From Flavobacterium jejuense (GTDB taxonomy: Bacteria; Bacteroidota; Bacteroidia; Flavobacteriales; Flavobacteriaceae): a stretch of 64,000 nt of DNA. Location of the stretch: positions 171,479 through 235,478 of the forward strand of contig NZ_VEVQ02000004.1 of the NCBI RefSeq assembly GCF_006491595.2, read 5' to 3'. Numbering within the stretch: position 1 is the stretch's first letter; each line of letters starts with the position of its first letter. This document shows, in pieces, positions 24,395 through 33,257 of the stretch. A model generated the notes under the pieces. That model searched no databases. It was not told the origin of the DNA and saw only the letters and a list, made by a program, of their open reading frames with translations. The position numbers and the translations under genes are program-made.

Positions 24395-25054
24395 TTAATC
24401 AATTATTTTAAATTCGATTGGAGCAGTCTTACAAATCATAGCTTTTATATTATGATCAAATTTTGTAACCAAAATAACAAATCTAGATCCCTTTTTATAT
24501 TTATTTAAAATATTAAATATTTCATCATTAATAGTATTGCCAATTACTTCAATATTTTTTCTCTTTTTACTTAAAGGAATAATACTGAACTCTTTTATAG
24601 TAAATTCAAAATCTAATAATCTATCAGCAAAATCCATTGATAAAGTAGCATTTTTTAAGTCATTTCTTGATAACTCGATAAGACAACCTTCACAATCATT
24701 ATCATTAATCATAACTATTGGACCTCTAATATCTTTTATTCTAAAAAATATACTTTCATAAACAATAGAATCATTATTTAGAGTAATTTCTAATTTAACT
24801 TCAGTTTGTAAACCTTTATCTGGAAATAAATAATATTTATTTTCACTTCTCTTTTCTAAACCTAAACCATTTGCTTTAAATAATTTAGCATTTGGAACAT
24901 ATATTGTAATAGGGTTTTTTAGACCTCTATAAACAACATTTTCAACTTGTTCATTTTTAACAAAAGAATATTTCTTTATTGAACTTTTTAAACTATCTTG
25001 TGCAATACTATTCAAACAAAAAAGAAAAGAAATAAGGAATAAAGTAACTTTCAT
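24395..25054 (-). CDS. Secreted protein with GldM C-terminal-like domains
   Basis: The 219-residue protein has a signal peptide (MKVTLFLISFLFCLNSIAQ). The segment VENVVYRGLKNPITIYVPNAKLFKANGLGLEK, followed by FFRIKDIRGPIVMIND, recalls the Ig-like domains in the periplasmic end of the gliding and type IX motor protein GldM (pattern NPI-I-VP, then FRVK). It has no membrane anchor of its own kind and no GldL or GldN neighbours, so it is not GldM itself. A role at the type IX machinery is possible but unproven. It lies 2 bases after the LysE-type gene. Confidence 0.5.
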   Translation of the reverse strand: MKVTLFLISFLFCLNSIAQDSLKSSIKKYSFVKNEQVENVVYRGLKNPITIYVPNAKLFKANGLGLEKRSENKYYLFPDKGLQTEVKLEITLNNDSIVYESIFFRIKDIRGPIVMINDNDCEGCLIELSRNDLKNATLSMDFADRLLDFEFTIKEFSIIPLSKKRKNIEVIGNTINDEIFNILNKYKKGSRFVILVTKFDHNIKAMICKTAPIEFKIID

Positions 25055-25056
25055 AT

Positions 25057-25743
25057 TTATTCACTTTTAAATAATTCAAATTTCTTTTGTAATTTTTCTT
25101 TTTCATTAGGAAATATACCTTGTAATACAAAAAACAGTCCAAAAAGAAGAATAACAATACTGATTACTCTTTTAATTTTATAAATATTTTGAGGAGTTAG
25201 TTTGTTTTTTAATTGTTTGGCTAATAATATTTTAGCTACATCAAACAATAAATAAAAAAATAAAATAGCAGCAAAGAAAATTGTAATTCTTTCGGTATTC
25301 ATATTCATTTTTGGTCCATGAGTTATAATAATCATTAACCAAAAACCTAAAACACCAATATTAATAAAGTTCACTAAAAAACCTTTGAAGAATAAAGCAA
25401 AATAATTATTTTTCTGAATATTATCTTCATCTTCAACAATCTCTTGTTGTTTCTTATAGCTTCTTTTTAATAGAATAAAAGACACTAAACCATATCCTAA
25501 CATAATTAATCCTCCAATTATGAAAAGTGTAGGGTTATCTTTTAATTGTTCTAAAAGCTGATTAGTACTCAAATAAGCAATTAAAATGAATAAAACATCA
25601 CCAAAAACAATACCTAAATCTATAGTAAAAGCAGCTCGAAAACCTTTGGTAATACTTGTTTCTAATAAAACAAAAAAACCAGGTCCTATAGAAAAAGCTA
25701 AAAGCAATCCCCAAGGAATTGCTGATAAAATATCTTGCCACAT
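25057..25743 (-). CDS. LysE family exporter
   Basis: The 228-residue protein has about six membrane segments and the LysE/RhtB opening DILSAIPWGLLLAFSIGPGFFVLLETSITKGFRAAF, including the Gly-Pro motif. A hydrophilic middle (KKQQEIVEDEDNIQKNN) separates the two halves, and a charged tail ends the protein. LysE-type exporters move amino acids or related small molecules out of the cell; the substrate cannot be deduced. The downstream GldM-like gene begins 2 bases after its stop. Confidence 0.85.
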   Translation of the reverse strand: MWQDILSAIPWGLLLAFSIGPGFFVLLETSITKGFRAAFTIDLGIVFGDVLFILIAYLSTNQLLEQLKDNPTLFIIGGLIMLGYGLVSFILLKRSYKKQQEIVEDEDNIQKNNYFALFFKGFLVNFINIGVLGFWLMIIITHGPKMNMNTERITIFFAAILFFYLLFDVAKILLAKQLKNKLTPQNIYKIKRVISIVILLFGLFFVLQGIFPNEKEKLQKKFELFKSE

Positions 25744-25788
25744 AAAAGTTTAAAATCGCGTTTAAAAAACGAAGTTAAGTAAAAAAAA

Positions 25789-26454
25789 CTACTTCACTTG
25801 TTCTATAGTTCCACCTGCTATCGTTTTCTGGTTAATTTGCTTAGGTTTTCCGTGAATTAAAATAGTTCCACCAGCTCTTACCTTAGCATCTACTAAATCA
25901 GTAGCATAAACGTCTGCTTGTCCACCTGCATTTCCTGTAATTGTAGTTTGTTTCGTAATTAAATCTTTAGCTTCGTATTGCGCACCAGAATTTACTAAAA
26001 TATCTGCATAATCAACATTTCCAGATAATTTTAAAATACTTCCTTGTGAAGCTCTTGCTTTTAACTTATCAACATCTAAATTAATTTTAATCTCAGCTCC
26101 TTCTTTAGCAATAATATCAAAAAGTAAACCATCAAAAATTTCATTAGAAGAAACTCTTGAACCTTCATTAGCTTCTATCGCATCGATTGATGTATAATAA
26201 ACGGTAGCTGAAATATTATCGCCTTGTAATAAATTCCCAAAGCTCATTCTAATTTTAAGTTCACCACTTTTATTGACTAATTCAACATCTTCTTTTTTAT
26301 CTCCTTTTAAAACTACTTTATTTTCAGTACTTTTTATTAAATAAACATCAATTTTATCAAAAGCGGTTACTTTTGAAAATTCTCCAACTTGCTTTTCTAC
26401 TTGAGAAAAACCAAATGCACTTATAAATAATAAACTATAAACTAATTTTTTCAT
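25789..26454 (-). CDS. Head GIN domain (DUF2807) protein
   Basis: The 221-residue protein has a signal peptide (MKKLVYSLLFISAFGFSQ) and a repetitive beta pattern: FDKIDVYLIKSTENKVVLKGDKKEDVELV, then ANEGSRVSSNEIF, AKEGAEIKINLD, ASQGSILKLSG, NSGAQYEAKD and GNAGGQADVYA. This is the auto-adhesin-like DUF2807/head GIN fold, common in Bacteroidota and probably located in the periplasm or outer membrane. Its biochemical role is unknown. A second head GIN protein is encoded at 51402-52166. Confidence 0.82.
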   Translation of the reverse strand: MKKLVYSLLFISAFGFSQVEKQVGEFSKVTAFDKIDVYLIKSTENKVVLKGDKKEDVELVNKSGELKIRMSFGNLLQGDNISATVYYTSIDAIEANEGSRVSSNEIFDGLLFDIIAKEGAEIKINLDVDKLKARASQGSILKLSGNVDYADILVNSGAQYEAKDLITKQTTITGNAGGQADVYATDLVDAKVRAGGTILIHGKPKQINQKTIAGGTIEQVK

Positions 26455-26505
26455 GTTTCTATTTTTAAAACTAATTACTATTCACTAACAACTAATTACT
26501 TAAAA

Positions 26506-28683
26506 TTATTCTTTCTTTTTTATATACCAAAAATCCAATTGTTTCTTTACTAAATCAGCATTTTTGACTTTGACATACACTTCGTCTCCTAATTGTAAAA
26601 TATTCTTTGAAACTTCACCTACTAAAGCATATTGTTTGTCATCAAACGTGTAATAATCATCTTTTATTTCGCGAATACGACACATTCCTTCACATTTATT
26701 TTCGATAATTTCCACATAAATTCCCCATTCAGTTACACCAGAAATTACACCTAAAAATTCTTCATCTTTATGATCTTGCATGTATTTCACTTGCATATAT
26801 TTGATAGAATCTCTTTCTGCTTGAGCTGCTAAATTTTCCATATCTGAAGAATGACGACATTTTTCTTCATATGTTTCTTCATCAACACTTTTTCCTCCAT
26901 CTAAATAATATTGTAACAAACGGTGTGCCATAACATCTGGATAACGACGAATTGGTGATGTAAAATGACTATAATAATCAAAAGCCAATCCGTAATGACC
27001 AATGTTTTCAGTAGAATAGACTGCTTTACTCATGGTTCTTATCGCTAAAGTATCTACTAAATTTTGTTCTTTTTTTCCATTAACATCTTGCATTAATTGG
27101 TTTAAAGATTTAGAAATATCATTTTTGTTACGTAAATCTAATTTGTATCCAAATTTTGAAATTAAAGCCTGAAGATTGAATAACTTATCTTCATTTGGTT
27201 CATCATGAATACGATAAATAAAAGTTTTCTTCTGTTTACCAATAAATTCTGCTACTTTTCTATTGGCTAATAACATGAATTCTTCAATTAAATGATTAGC
27301 ATCTTTTGAAACTTTGAAATAAACTCCTGTAGGTTCAGCTTCTTCATTTAAGTTAAATTTTACTTCTACTTTATCAAAAGAAATAGCGCCACTTGCCATT
27401 CTTTTTCTACGAAGTATTTTTGCTAATTCATCCATTTTTAAAGTAGCCTCTACAATTGCTTGAGGTGCTTTGTATTCTTTTCCAGTTAAAGAAATTTCTG
27501 CTGGAATTGTATCACTTTTGCTTTCAATAATACTTTGTGCTTCTTCATAAGCAAAACGTTGATCACTATAAATAATCGTTCTACCAAACCAAGAATTCAT
27601 GATTTCTGCTTTTTGATTTAATTCAAAAACAGCTGAAAAAGTATATTTTTCTTCATGAGGTCGTAGCGAACAAGCAAAATTAGATAATACTTCAGGTAAC
27701 ATTGGCACTACTCTATCAACTAAATAAACTGATGTAGCTCTATCATAAGCTTCTTTATCTAATATTGTATCTTCTTTTAAATAATGGGAAACATCAGCAA
27801 TATGAACTCCTATTTCATAATTTCCATTTTCTAACACTTGAAACGATAAAGCATCATCAAAATCTTTAGCATCTTTTGGATCAATTGTAAACGTCAAAAC
27901 CTCTCTCATGTCTCTACGTTTTGCAATTTCTTCTGGAGTAATGGAAGTATCTATTTTATTAGCATAAGCTTCTACTTCGATAGGAAAATCATAAGGTAAA
28001 CCATATTCTGCTAAAATTGCATGAATTTCTGTATTATGCTCTCCTGGTTTTCCTAATACTTTTATTACGGAACCAAAAGGTGAATCGGCTTTTTTAGGCC
28101 AATCTTCCATATTCACTAGAACCACATCTCCATGTTCAGCTCCATTTATTTTTCCTTTCGGAATAAAAATATCAGTGTACATTTTAGCATTGGTTGTGGT
28201 AACAAAAGCAAAGTTTTTTTGAATATCAATTACACCAACAAATTCTGTTTTAGCTCTTTCTAATATTTCTAAAACTTCAGCTTCAGGTTTACGAGAACTT
28301 CTTCTGTTATAAATATATGCTTTAACTTTATCATTGTCTAAAGCATGATTCAAATTAATAAACGGAACATAAACATCATCTTCTAGTTCATCACAAACAA
28401 AATAACCCGATTTTCTCGAAGTCATATCAATAGTTCCTTCATAATATTCTGACTTGGAAATAATTTGATATTTTCCTACTTCAGTTTCATGAATTTTATC
28501 TTGTGCTTTTAATAACTTTAAATCTCTTATAATTTCGTTTCGACTTTTGGTATCACTTAATTCTAATGCAGCTGAAATTTGTTTGTAATTAAAGGATTTA
28601 GATGGTTCTTTTGAAAGTATTTTAAATATTTGTGCGGTAAAATCTTTATTCTTTTTACCAAATTTTTTTGGTTTCTTACTCAT
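26506..28683 (-). CDS. rnr: Ribonuclease R
   Basis: RNase R is a processive 3'-5' exoribonuclease that degrades structured RNA. The 725-residue protein has an N-terminal winged-helix stretch (FNYKQISAALELSDTKSRNE), cold-shock domains, the RNB core with the metal site TIDPKDAKDFDDALSF (about residue 270) and HYGLAFDYYSHFTSPIRRYPDVMAHRLLQ, and a C-terminal S1 domain (FLGVISGVTEWGIYVEI). The length is typical for the Bacteroidota form. It stands alone, divergent from the DUF2007 gene. Confidence 0.96.
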   Translation of the reverse strand: MSKKPKKFGKKNKDFTAQIFKILSKEPSKSFNYKQISAALELSDTKSRNEIIRDLKLLKAQDKIHETEVGKYQIISKSEYYEGTIDMTSRKSGYFVCDELEDDVYVPFINLNHALDNDKVKAYIYNRRSSRKPEAEVLEILERAKTEFVGVIDIQKNFAFVTTTNAKMYTDIFIPKGKINGAEHGDVVLVNMEDWPKKADSPFGSVIKVLGKPGEHNTEIHAILAEYGLPYDFPIEVEAYANKIDTSITPEEIAKRRDMREVLTFTIDPKDAKDFDDALSFQVLENGNYEIGVHIADVSHYLKEDTILDKEAYDRATSVYLVDRVVPMLPEVLSNFACSLRPHEEKYTFSAVFELNQKAEIMNSWFGRTIIYSDQRFAYEEAQSIIESKSDTIPAEISLTGKEYKAPQAIVEATLKMDELAKILRRKRMASGAISFDKVEVKFNLNEEAEPTGVYFKVSKDANHLIEEFMLLANRKVAEFIGKQKKTFIYRIHDEPNEDKLFNLQALISKFGYKLDLRNKNDISKSLNQLMQDVNGKKEQNLVDTLAIRTMSKAVYSTENIGHYGLAFDYYSHFTSPIRRYPDVMAHRLLQYYLDGGKSVDEETYEEKCRHSSDMENLAAQAERDSIKYMQVKYMQDHKDEEFLGVISGVTEWGIYVEIIENKCEGMCRIREIKDDYYTFDDKQYALVGEVSKNILQLGDEVYVKVKNADLVKKQLDFWYIKKKE

Positions 28684-28798
28684 TGTATCTTTTCTAATTA
28701 ATGTGGAAAGTTACGAAGAAGAAATTAGATGGAAGAATTTAGAATTTAGAATTAATAAAAAAATAACTTATTTGTATCTTTAAACAAATGATTTTCAA

Positions 28799-29038
28799 AT
28801 GAAACAATTTATAACAGTTGCAATTTTTAATTTTCCTCATGAAACATTTATTCTAAAAAATCTTTTAGAAAATGAAGGCATTTCTCACTTTTTTGAAAAT
28901 GAAACGTTAGTTGCTATTGATCCATTTGCTTCTATTGCTTATGGAGGCATCAAATTAAAAGTACATCCAAACGATCTAGAAAGAACAAAAGTAATTTTAG
29001 ATCGATTTAAAAATGACAATCATTTAAAAATTGTTTAG
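28799..29038 (+). CDS. DUF2007-type small protein
   Basis: The 79-residue protein (FITVAIFNFPHETFILKNLLENEGI, ending LKVHPNDLERTKVILDRFK) fits the DUF2007 family, small alpha-beta proteins resembling regulatory P-II-like folds. Family members are called putative signal-transducing proteins on structural grounds only. It is the first plus-strand gene to the right of the minus-strand block and is followed by a gene-free stretch of about 650 bases. Confidence 0.75.
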   Translation: MKQFITVAIFNFPHETFILKNLLENEGISHFFENETLVAIDPFASIAYGGIKLKVHPNDLERTKVILDRFKNDNHLKIV

Positions 29039-29649
29039 TTTTAAAATTTTGAAAGTTTTCAACAATTATTATATACAACAAAAAAGATTTAATTAAATTT
29101 TAAAAAAATTGATGGTTATGATAGCTTGTTAATATGTAGTATAAGTTTTAGATAATAGCTTTAATTTTTAAGTTTTACATAGTTATACATAGTTATACAA
29201 TTCTATTAACAGCTCTTTTTTTTAGTAAAGTATTGATTTTTAATTTAGAGACAATTTTGTTTTTTTAGTTATTAACAACTGTTAATTTCTATTTTTGTAA
29301 CAGTTTTGTAAATAACTTCCATTACTATTTTTGTTAATAACTATGGTTAATAAACTCATAAGTTTGGAATAAAAAAGTAAAACTATTTGTGATTTATACA
29401 TTCCAATTTTGGATTATAAAAAAAATGCTACGGTTCTTAAAAAACTTCTCTTTTTTTGTCTTTAGTTATTAACATAGTTTGTTAATTTAAGGTTACCTGA
29501 TTATCAATGGATTGTAAAATACTATTAACAATGGTGTGAATTAACTTTAACTTTATATTTAAGTAACTAAAAATAAAGAGTTTATATAATTCTAATAAAT
29601 TTAATTAGACAACCAATAAAGAATGTTTACATAAGAACAGTATATTCCT
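29039..29649. other. AT-rich gene-free stretch at a strand switch; possible origin region
   Basis: No gene is visible. The stretch holds about ten GTTAA/TTAAC words, often as TTATTAAC/GTTAATAA pairs (around 29270-29290, 29333-29352, 29465-29483 and 29523), and a tandem pair TTATACATA/TTATACAAT near 29181-29200 that differs by one or two bases from DnaA box consensus TTATNCACA. TGTGAATTA near 29534 is another near match on the opposite strand. Genes to the left run mostly leftward and those just to the right run rightward. These features would fit oriC, but no perfect DnaA box is present. Confidence 0.35.
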
Positions 29650-29657
29650 TATTTTTG
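29650..29657 (+). promoter_or_regulatory. -7 element for rpiB
   Basis: TATTTTTG fits TAnnTTTG, 28 bases before the rpiB ATG. I see no clear -33 element. Confidence 0.45.
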
Positions 29658-29685
29658 TAGCAATAAACAACACAACAAGATTATT

Positions 29686-30117
29686 ATGAAAATTTCAATC
29701 GGTAACGATCACGCTGGTCCAAATTATAAAAAAGCAATTGTTCAATTTTTAGAAGAACAAGGTCATGAAATTATTAACCATGGAACAGATACTTTTGAAA
29801 GTGTAGATTATCCCGATTTTGGTCACGAAGTAGCTTATGACATTCAAATAAAAAATGCTGACCTAGGGATTGTGATTTGTGGTTCAGGAAACGGAATTGC
29901 AATGACAGCAAACAAACACCAAGACGTTAGAGCTGCACTTTGCTGGACAAAAGAAATAGCGGAATTGGCTCGTTTACATAATGATGCTAATGTAATTAGT
30001 ATTCCAGCTCGTTTTACTTCTATAGAACAAGCCGTTCAAATGGTAGAAACTTTTTTAACAACTCCTTTTGAAGGTGGTAGGCATGCTAATAGAGTAAATA
30101 AGATTGCTTGTCAATAA
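29686..30117 (+). CDS. rpiB: Ribose 5-phosphate isomerase B
   Basis: RpiB interconverts ribose 5-phosphate and ribulose 5-phosphate in the pentose phosphate pathway. The 143-residue protein is of normal length and has ISIGNDHAGPNYKKAIVQFLEEQGHEI at the N-terminus and the catalytic stretch VICGSGNGIAMTANKHQDVRAALC, with the active-site Cys and the phosphate-binding Gly-rich loop. The C-terminal NVISIPARF is also typical. Confidence 0.95.
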   Translation: MKISIGNDHAGPNYKKAIVQFLEEQGHEIINHGTDTFESVDYPDFGHEVAYDIQIKNADLGIVICGSGNGIAMTANKHQDVRAALCWTKEIAELARLHNDANVISIPARFTSIEQAVQMVETFLTTPFEGGRHANRVNKIACQ

Positions 30118-30173
30118 ATAAGATTAAGATTTTTCGAAAAATCGAAAAATAAAACTTTTGAAAAAGCTATATA

Positions 30174-31076
30174 ATGCCTCACAATCACCATCACAAACAT
30201 CAAGTAGAAGGAAAAAATTTATTACTTTCTATCATTTTTAATGTCATTATTACTGTTGCTCAAGTGATTGGAGGAATTCTTTCGGGAAGTTTGGCTTTAA
30301 TATCAGATGCTTTACATAATTTCTCCGATGTTTTATCATTAGTATTTAGTTTTGTTGCTCATAAATTATCAAAAAGAAAAGCTTCTTTAAATCAGACTTT
30401 TGGTTTTAAAAGGGCTGAAATTTTAGCTGCTTTTGTAAACGCAGCAACTTTAATAATTGTTGCTTTTATTTTAATTTATGGAGCTATCGAACGCTTATTT
30501 CATCCTCATAAGATTGAATCCATATTGGTAATATGGTTAGCTCTTTTAGGAATTATTGTTAATGGATTTTCAGTATTGTTATTAAAAAAAGATGCCCATC
30601 ATAATATGAATATGAAATCGGCTTATTTGCATTTATTAACCGATATGATGGCTTCAGTAGCGGTATTAATTGGTGGTTTATTAATGTTGTTTTATAAAAT
30701 TTATTGGATAGATAGCATAATGACTTTCTTAATAGCAATTTATTTGATTATTGTTGGATTCGATTTATTAAAAAAAGCCACAAAAATTCTAATGCTTTTT
30801 ACACCCGATGACATTGATATTAAAAGTATTGTGAGAGAAGTTCATAAAATAAAAGGAGTAAATAAATTGCATCACATTCATGTATGGTATTTAAATGAAG
30901 AAGAGTTACATCTTGAAGCTCATTTAGACTGTTCAGAGGATATAAAAATGAGTGATTTTAATGAATTACTTCATGAAATAGAAGAGCTTCTTTTAGAAAA
31001 ATTTGATATCAATCACATTAATATTCAACCCGAATTTAAAAAAGAAGATCCAAAAGATTACATCGTACAAGATTAA
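30174..31076 (+). CDS. Cation diffusion facilitator (zinc/cobalt efflux) transporter
   Basis: The 300-residue inner-membrane antiporter has a His-rich start (MPHNHHHKHQ) and six membrane segments. The metal sites are visible as DALHNFSDVLS in segment 2 and HLLTDMMASV in segment 5, both of the HxxxD type seen in zinc-transporting CDF proteins. A cytoplasmic C-terminal domain (HHIHVWYLNEEELHLEAHLDC) matches the CDF dimerisation domain. It probably exports Zn2+ and perhaps Co2+ or Cd2+. Confidence 0.92.
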   Translation: MPHNHHHKHQVEGKNLLLSIIFNVIITVAQVIGGILSGSLALISDALHNFSDVLSLVFSFVAHKLSKRKASLNQTFGFKRAEILAAFVNAATLIIVAFILIYGAIERLFHPHKIESILVIWLALLGIIVNGFSVLLLKKDAHHNMNMKSAYLHLLTDMMASVAVLIGGLLMLFYKIYWIDSIMTFLIAIYLIIVGFDLLKKATKILMLFTPDDIDIKSIVREVHKIKGVNKLHHIHVWYLNEEELHLEAHLDCSEDIKMSDFNELLHEIEELLLEKFDINHINIQPEFKKEDPKDYIVQD

Positions 31077-31106
31077 TTTTTCTTATAAAAGTAGTATCTT
31101 ACCATT

Positions 31107-32159
31107 ATGAGTAACGAGAAACAACAATTAAAAAAAGAATATTTTCCCATAAACGAACAACTTCGAAGTTATCTTGATAAATACAAAAGGTTAACCAAAA
31201 CAAATGTTTTTTATGACGATTTGTTGCGTTTTCAAGGTGCTATTTCAGTTTTTGATAAAGAAGGAAAAGACACACTTTGGGTTAGGGTGTATTATAACGA
31301 ATACGAAAGAGCAGAGATAGATAAAAACCTTAAAAAAATATACACGCTTTTACATTCTGATGGTAACGAAAGTAGTTTTGCATTTTTAAATGTCGACCAA
31401 ATTGATTTTTGCACTTTTGGAAATTCAAAACCTTTTCGGATTAAAGTTAGAAACATCTTAAATGATAATTATACTCATTTTTACATAAAAAAAGCAGATG
31501 CTTCCCGAATTTACGGCCTCGAATTAGAACACATTTTATCACCTAATAGAATCAATTATTTAGTCTTTAGAGATACCATTATTGAGGAACATATTGTAGG
31601 CATTCCTGGAGATATTTTTATCGAAAACAACCTAAAAGAATGTACCGAACACGAGAAAGCTCAAATTGCCAAACAATTTGTAAAATTTAACGAAAGGTGC
31701 ATGATTGGTTTATTGGGAGATATGCGTTCTTATAATTTCGTTATTATTCCTATTTATGATTTTGACCAATTGGTTTTTAAAATAAGAGCCATTGATTTTG
31801 ATCAGCAAAGTTATGAAGGGAGTTTTAAATTGTATAAACCACACCTTTTTAAAGAAAATTTTCAATACAATCAATTAGTTCAAAATAAATTAAGTCAGAG
31901 TTCTATCGAACAATATCAAAATGAAGAACGTTCCGTTTTGGTAAAACGATTAAGAGATTCTAAAACGAGAATTCACGATTTATTACAAGCAATGAAATCA
32001 ACAGCATTAGCACCAAAAGAACATGTTGAGCAATTGGGAAAAGAGATTTATGATTATACGCTTGATGTCAATTTTAAAAAAGCAGATTCAATGGGAGAAA
32101 TCGTTGAAGCCGCTTTAAATTTCATGAAGAGAAACTTCCGATTTGAAGGAGATGATTAA
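31107..32159 (+). CDS. Unrecognised protein with kinase-like catalytic motifs
   Basis: I do not recognise a named family. The 350-residue protein appears soluble, with no signal peptide or membrane segment. Residues 203-211 (LGDMRSYNF) and 228-234 (AIDFDQQ) resemble the catalytic loop (HxDxxxxN) and the metal loop (DFG/DFD) of kinase-like folds such as HipA or phosphotransferases. Lys128-Lys129 in HFYIKKAD and Glu139/Glu141 could be the ATP lysine and its partner. The distance between D205 and D230 (25 residues) is plausible for atypical kinases. The C-terminus is helical and charged. The kinase link is inference from short motifs. Confidence 0.5.
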   Translation: MSNEKQQLKKEYFPINEQLRSYLDKYKRLTKTNVFYDDLLRFQGAISVFDKEGKDTLWVRVYYNEYERAEIDKNLKKIYTLLHSDGNESSFAFLNVDQIDFCTFGNSKPFRIKVRNILNDNYTHFYIKKADASRIYGLELEHILSPNRINYLVFRDTIIEEHIVGIPGDIFIENNLKECTEHEKAQIAKQFVKFNERCMIGLLGDMRSYNFVIIPIYDFDQLVFKIRAIDFDQQSYEGSFKLYKPHLFKENFQYNQLVQNKLSQSSIEQYQNEERSVLVKRLRDSKTRIHDLLQAMKSTALAPKEHVEQLGKEIYDYTLDVNFKKADSMGEIVEAALNFMKRNFRFEGDD

Positions 32160-32184
32160 TAAAAATCGTAGTTTAATTAGTATT

Positions 32185-32338
32185 TTTAGAAGCACAAAAA
32201 TTGTCCTTCGTTAGAAAATTACACCCGCTATTCGTTCTATCTTTTCTTTTTTTCCTAAAAAAGAAAAGGATGCCACTACTATCGGGGCTATTATAGACGT
32301 TTATAATTTCTAGACACCATTTCAATGAAAGTTTAATT
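32185..32338 (+). repeat. Dispersed intergenic repeat, copy 2
   Basis: This is the better-preserved copy of the element at 11061-11240. It has an outer pair CCCG (32224-32227) with CGGG (32283-32286) and an inner hairpin of CTTTTCTTTTTTT with AAAAAAGAAAAG around a 3-base loop. It lies between the kinase-like gene and nnrD, in the same orientation as copy 1 in window coordinates. No reading frame uses it convincingly. Confidence 0.75.
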
Positions 32339-32360
32339 TCGGTAAAAAAACTATAAAAAA

Positions 32361-33179
32361 ATGAAAATTGTTGATTTAGCATTTATAAAAACCATTTACA
32401 CAAAGAGAAAAGAAAATACTCATAAAGGAAATTATGGTCATGCACTTTTAATTGCTGGAAGTTCTAATAAAATGGGAGCGGCTTTAATTGCCTCAAAAGC
32501 GTGTCTAAGATCTGGTGTTGGTTTGTTAACGGTTTCCATTCCTAAAGACGAAAAACTGGCTCTACTTACTTTTTTACCAGAAGCTATGATCCATTTTCGA
32601 GAGGCTATAACAGATTTTTCAGTATACAATGTAGTAGGAATTGGCCCAGGATTAGAGCAAAATGAATCGGCTCAAAAAGAAGTTTATGCGTCATTATTAA
32701 AAGCAAAAGCTCTAGTTATGGATGCAGATGCGTTAAATATTTTGGCCATAAATCAAGATTGGTTCAGTCAATTACCTGTAAATACTATTTTAACACCACA
32801 TCCTAAAGAATTTGACAGATTGTTTGGTATTCATCATTCAGAAGAAGAAAGAAGAAATACAGCTGCTGAAAAAGCAAAACAATATAATTGTGTACTTGTT
32901 TTAAAAGGACATCAAACTTTTATTACAAACGGAACTGATTCTTTTGAAAACACAACTGGAAATTCAGGATTAGCAAAAGGGGGTTCTGGCGATGCTTTAA
33001 CAGGAATAATCGTCTCTTTTTTAGCACAAAACTACTCACCTATTCAAGCTACTATTTTAGGAGTTTACCTTCATGGATTAGCAGCAGATATCACTTTAAA
33101 TTCCCAAAGTAATGAAAGTATGTTAATTACAGATGTGATTGAAAATATAGGCCTAGCTTTTAAAAAAATTCAAGAATAA
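32361..33179 (+). CDS. nnrD: ADP- or ATP-dependent NAD(P)H-hydrate dehydratase
   Basis: This enzyme repairs hydrated NADH and NADPH. The 272-residue protein corresponds to the kinase-like NnrD half alone, without the NnrE epimerase domain that is fused in many bacteria. It shows GNYGHALLIAGSSNKMGAALIASKACLRSGVGL, NTILTPHPKEFDRLFG, VLVLKGHQTFI and the catalytic GNSGLAKGGSGDALTGII, with the Asp of GSGD. Whether a separate NnrE is encoded elsewhere cannot be seen here. Confidence 0.88.
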   Translation: MKIVDLAFIKTIYTKRKENTHKGNYGHALLIAGSSNKMGAALIASKACLRSGVGLLTVSIPKDEKLALLTFLPEAMIHFREAITDFSVYNVVGIGPGLEQNESAQKEVYASLLKAKALVMDADALNILAINQDWFSQLPVNTILTPHPKEFDRLFGIHHSEEERRNTAAEKAKQYNCVLVLKGHQTFITNGTDSFENTTGNSGLAKGGSGDALTGIIVSFLAQNYSPIQATILGVYLHGLAADITLNSQSNESMLITDVIENIGLAFKKIQE

Positions 33180-33257
33180 ATTACAGATAATTTCGTTACT
33201 ATTTACTACCAACTAAAGTAATTTACATAAATTGCACTTTAGAAATTTTATATAAAA

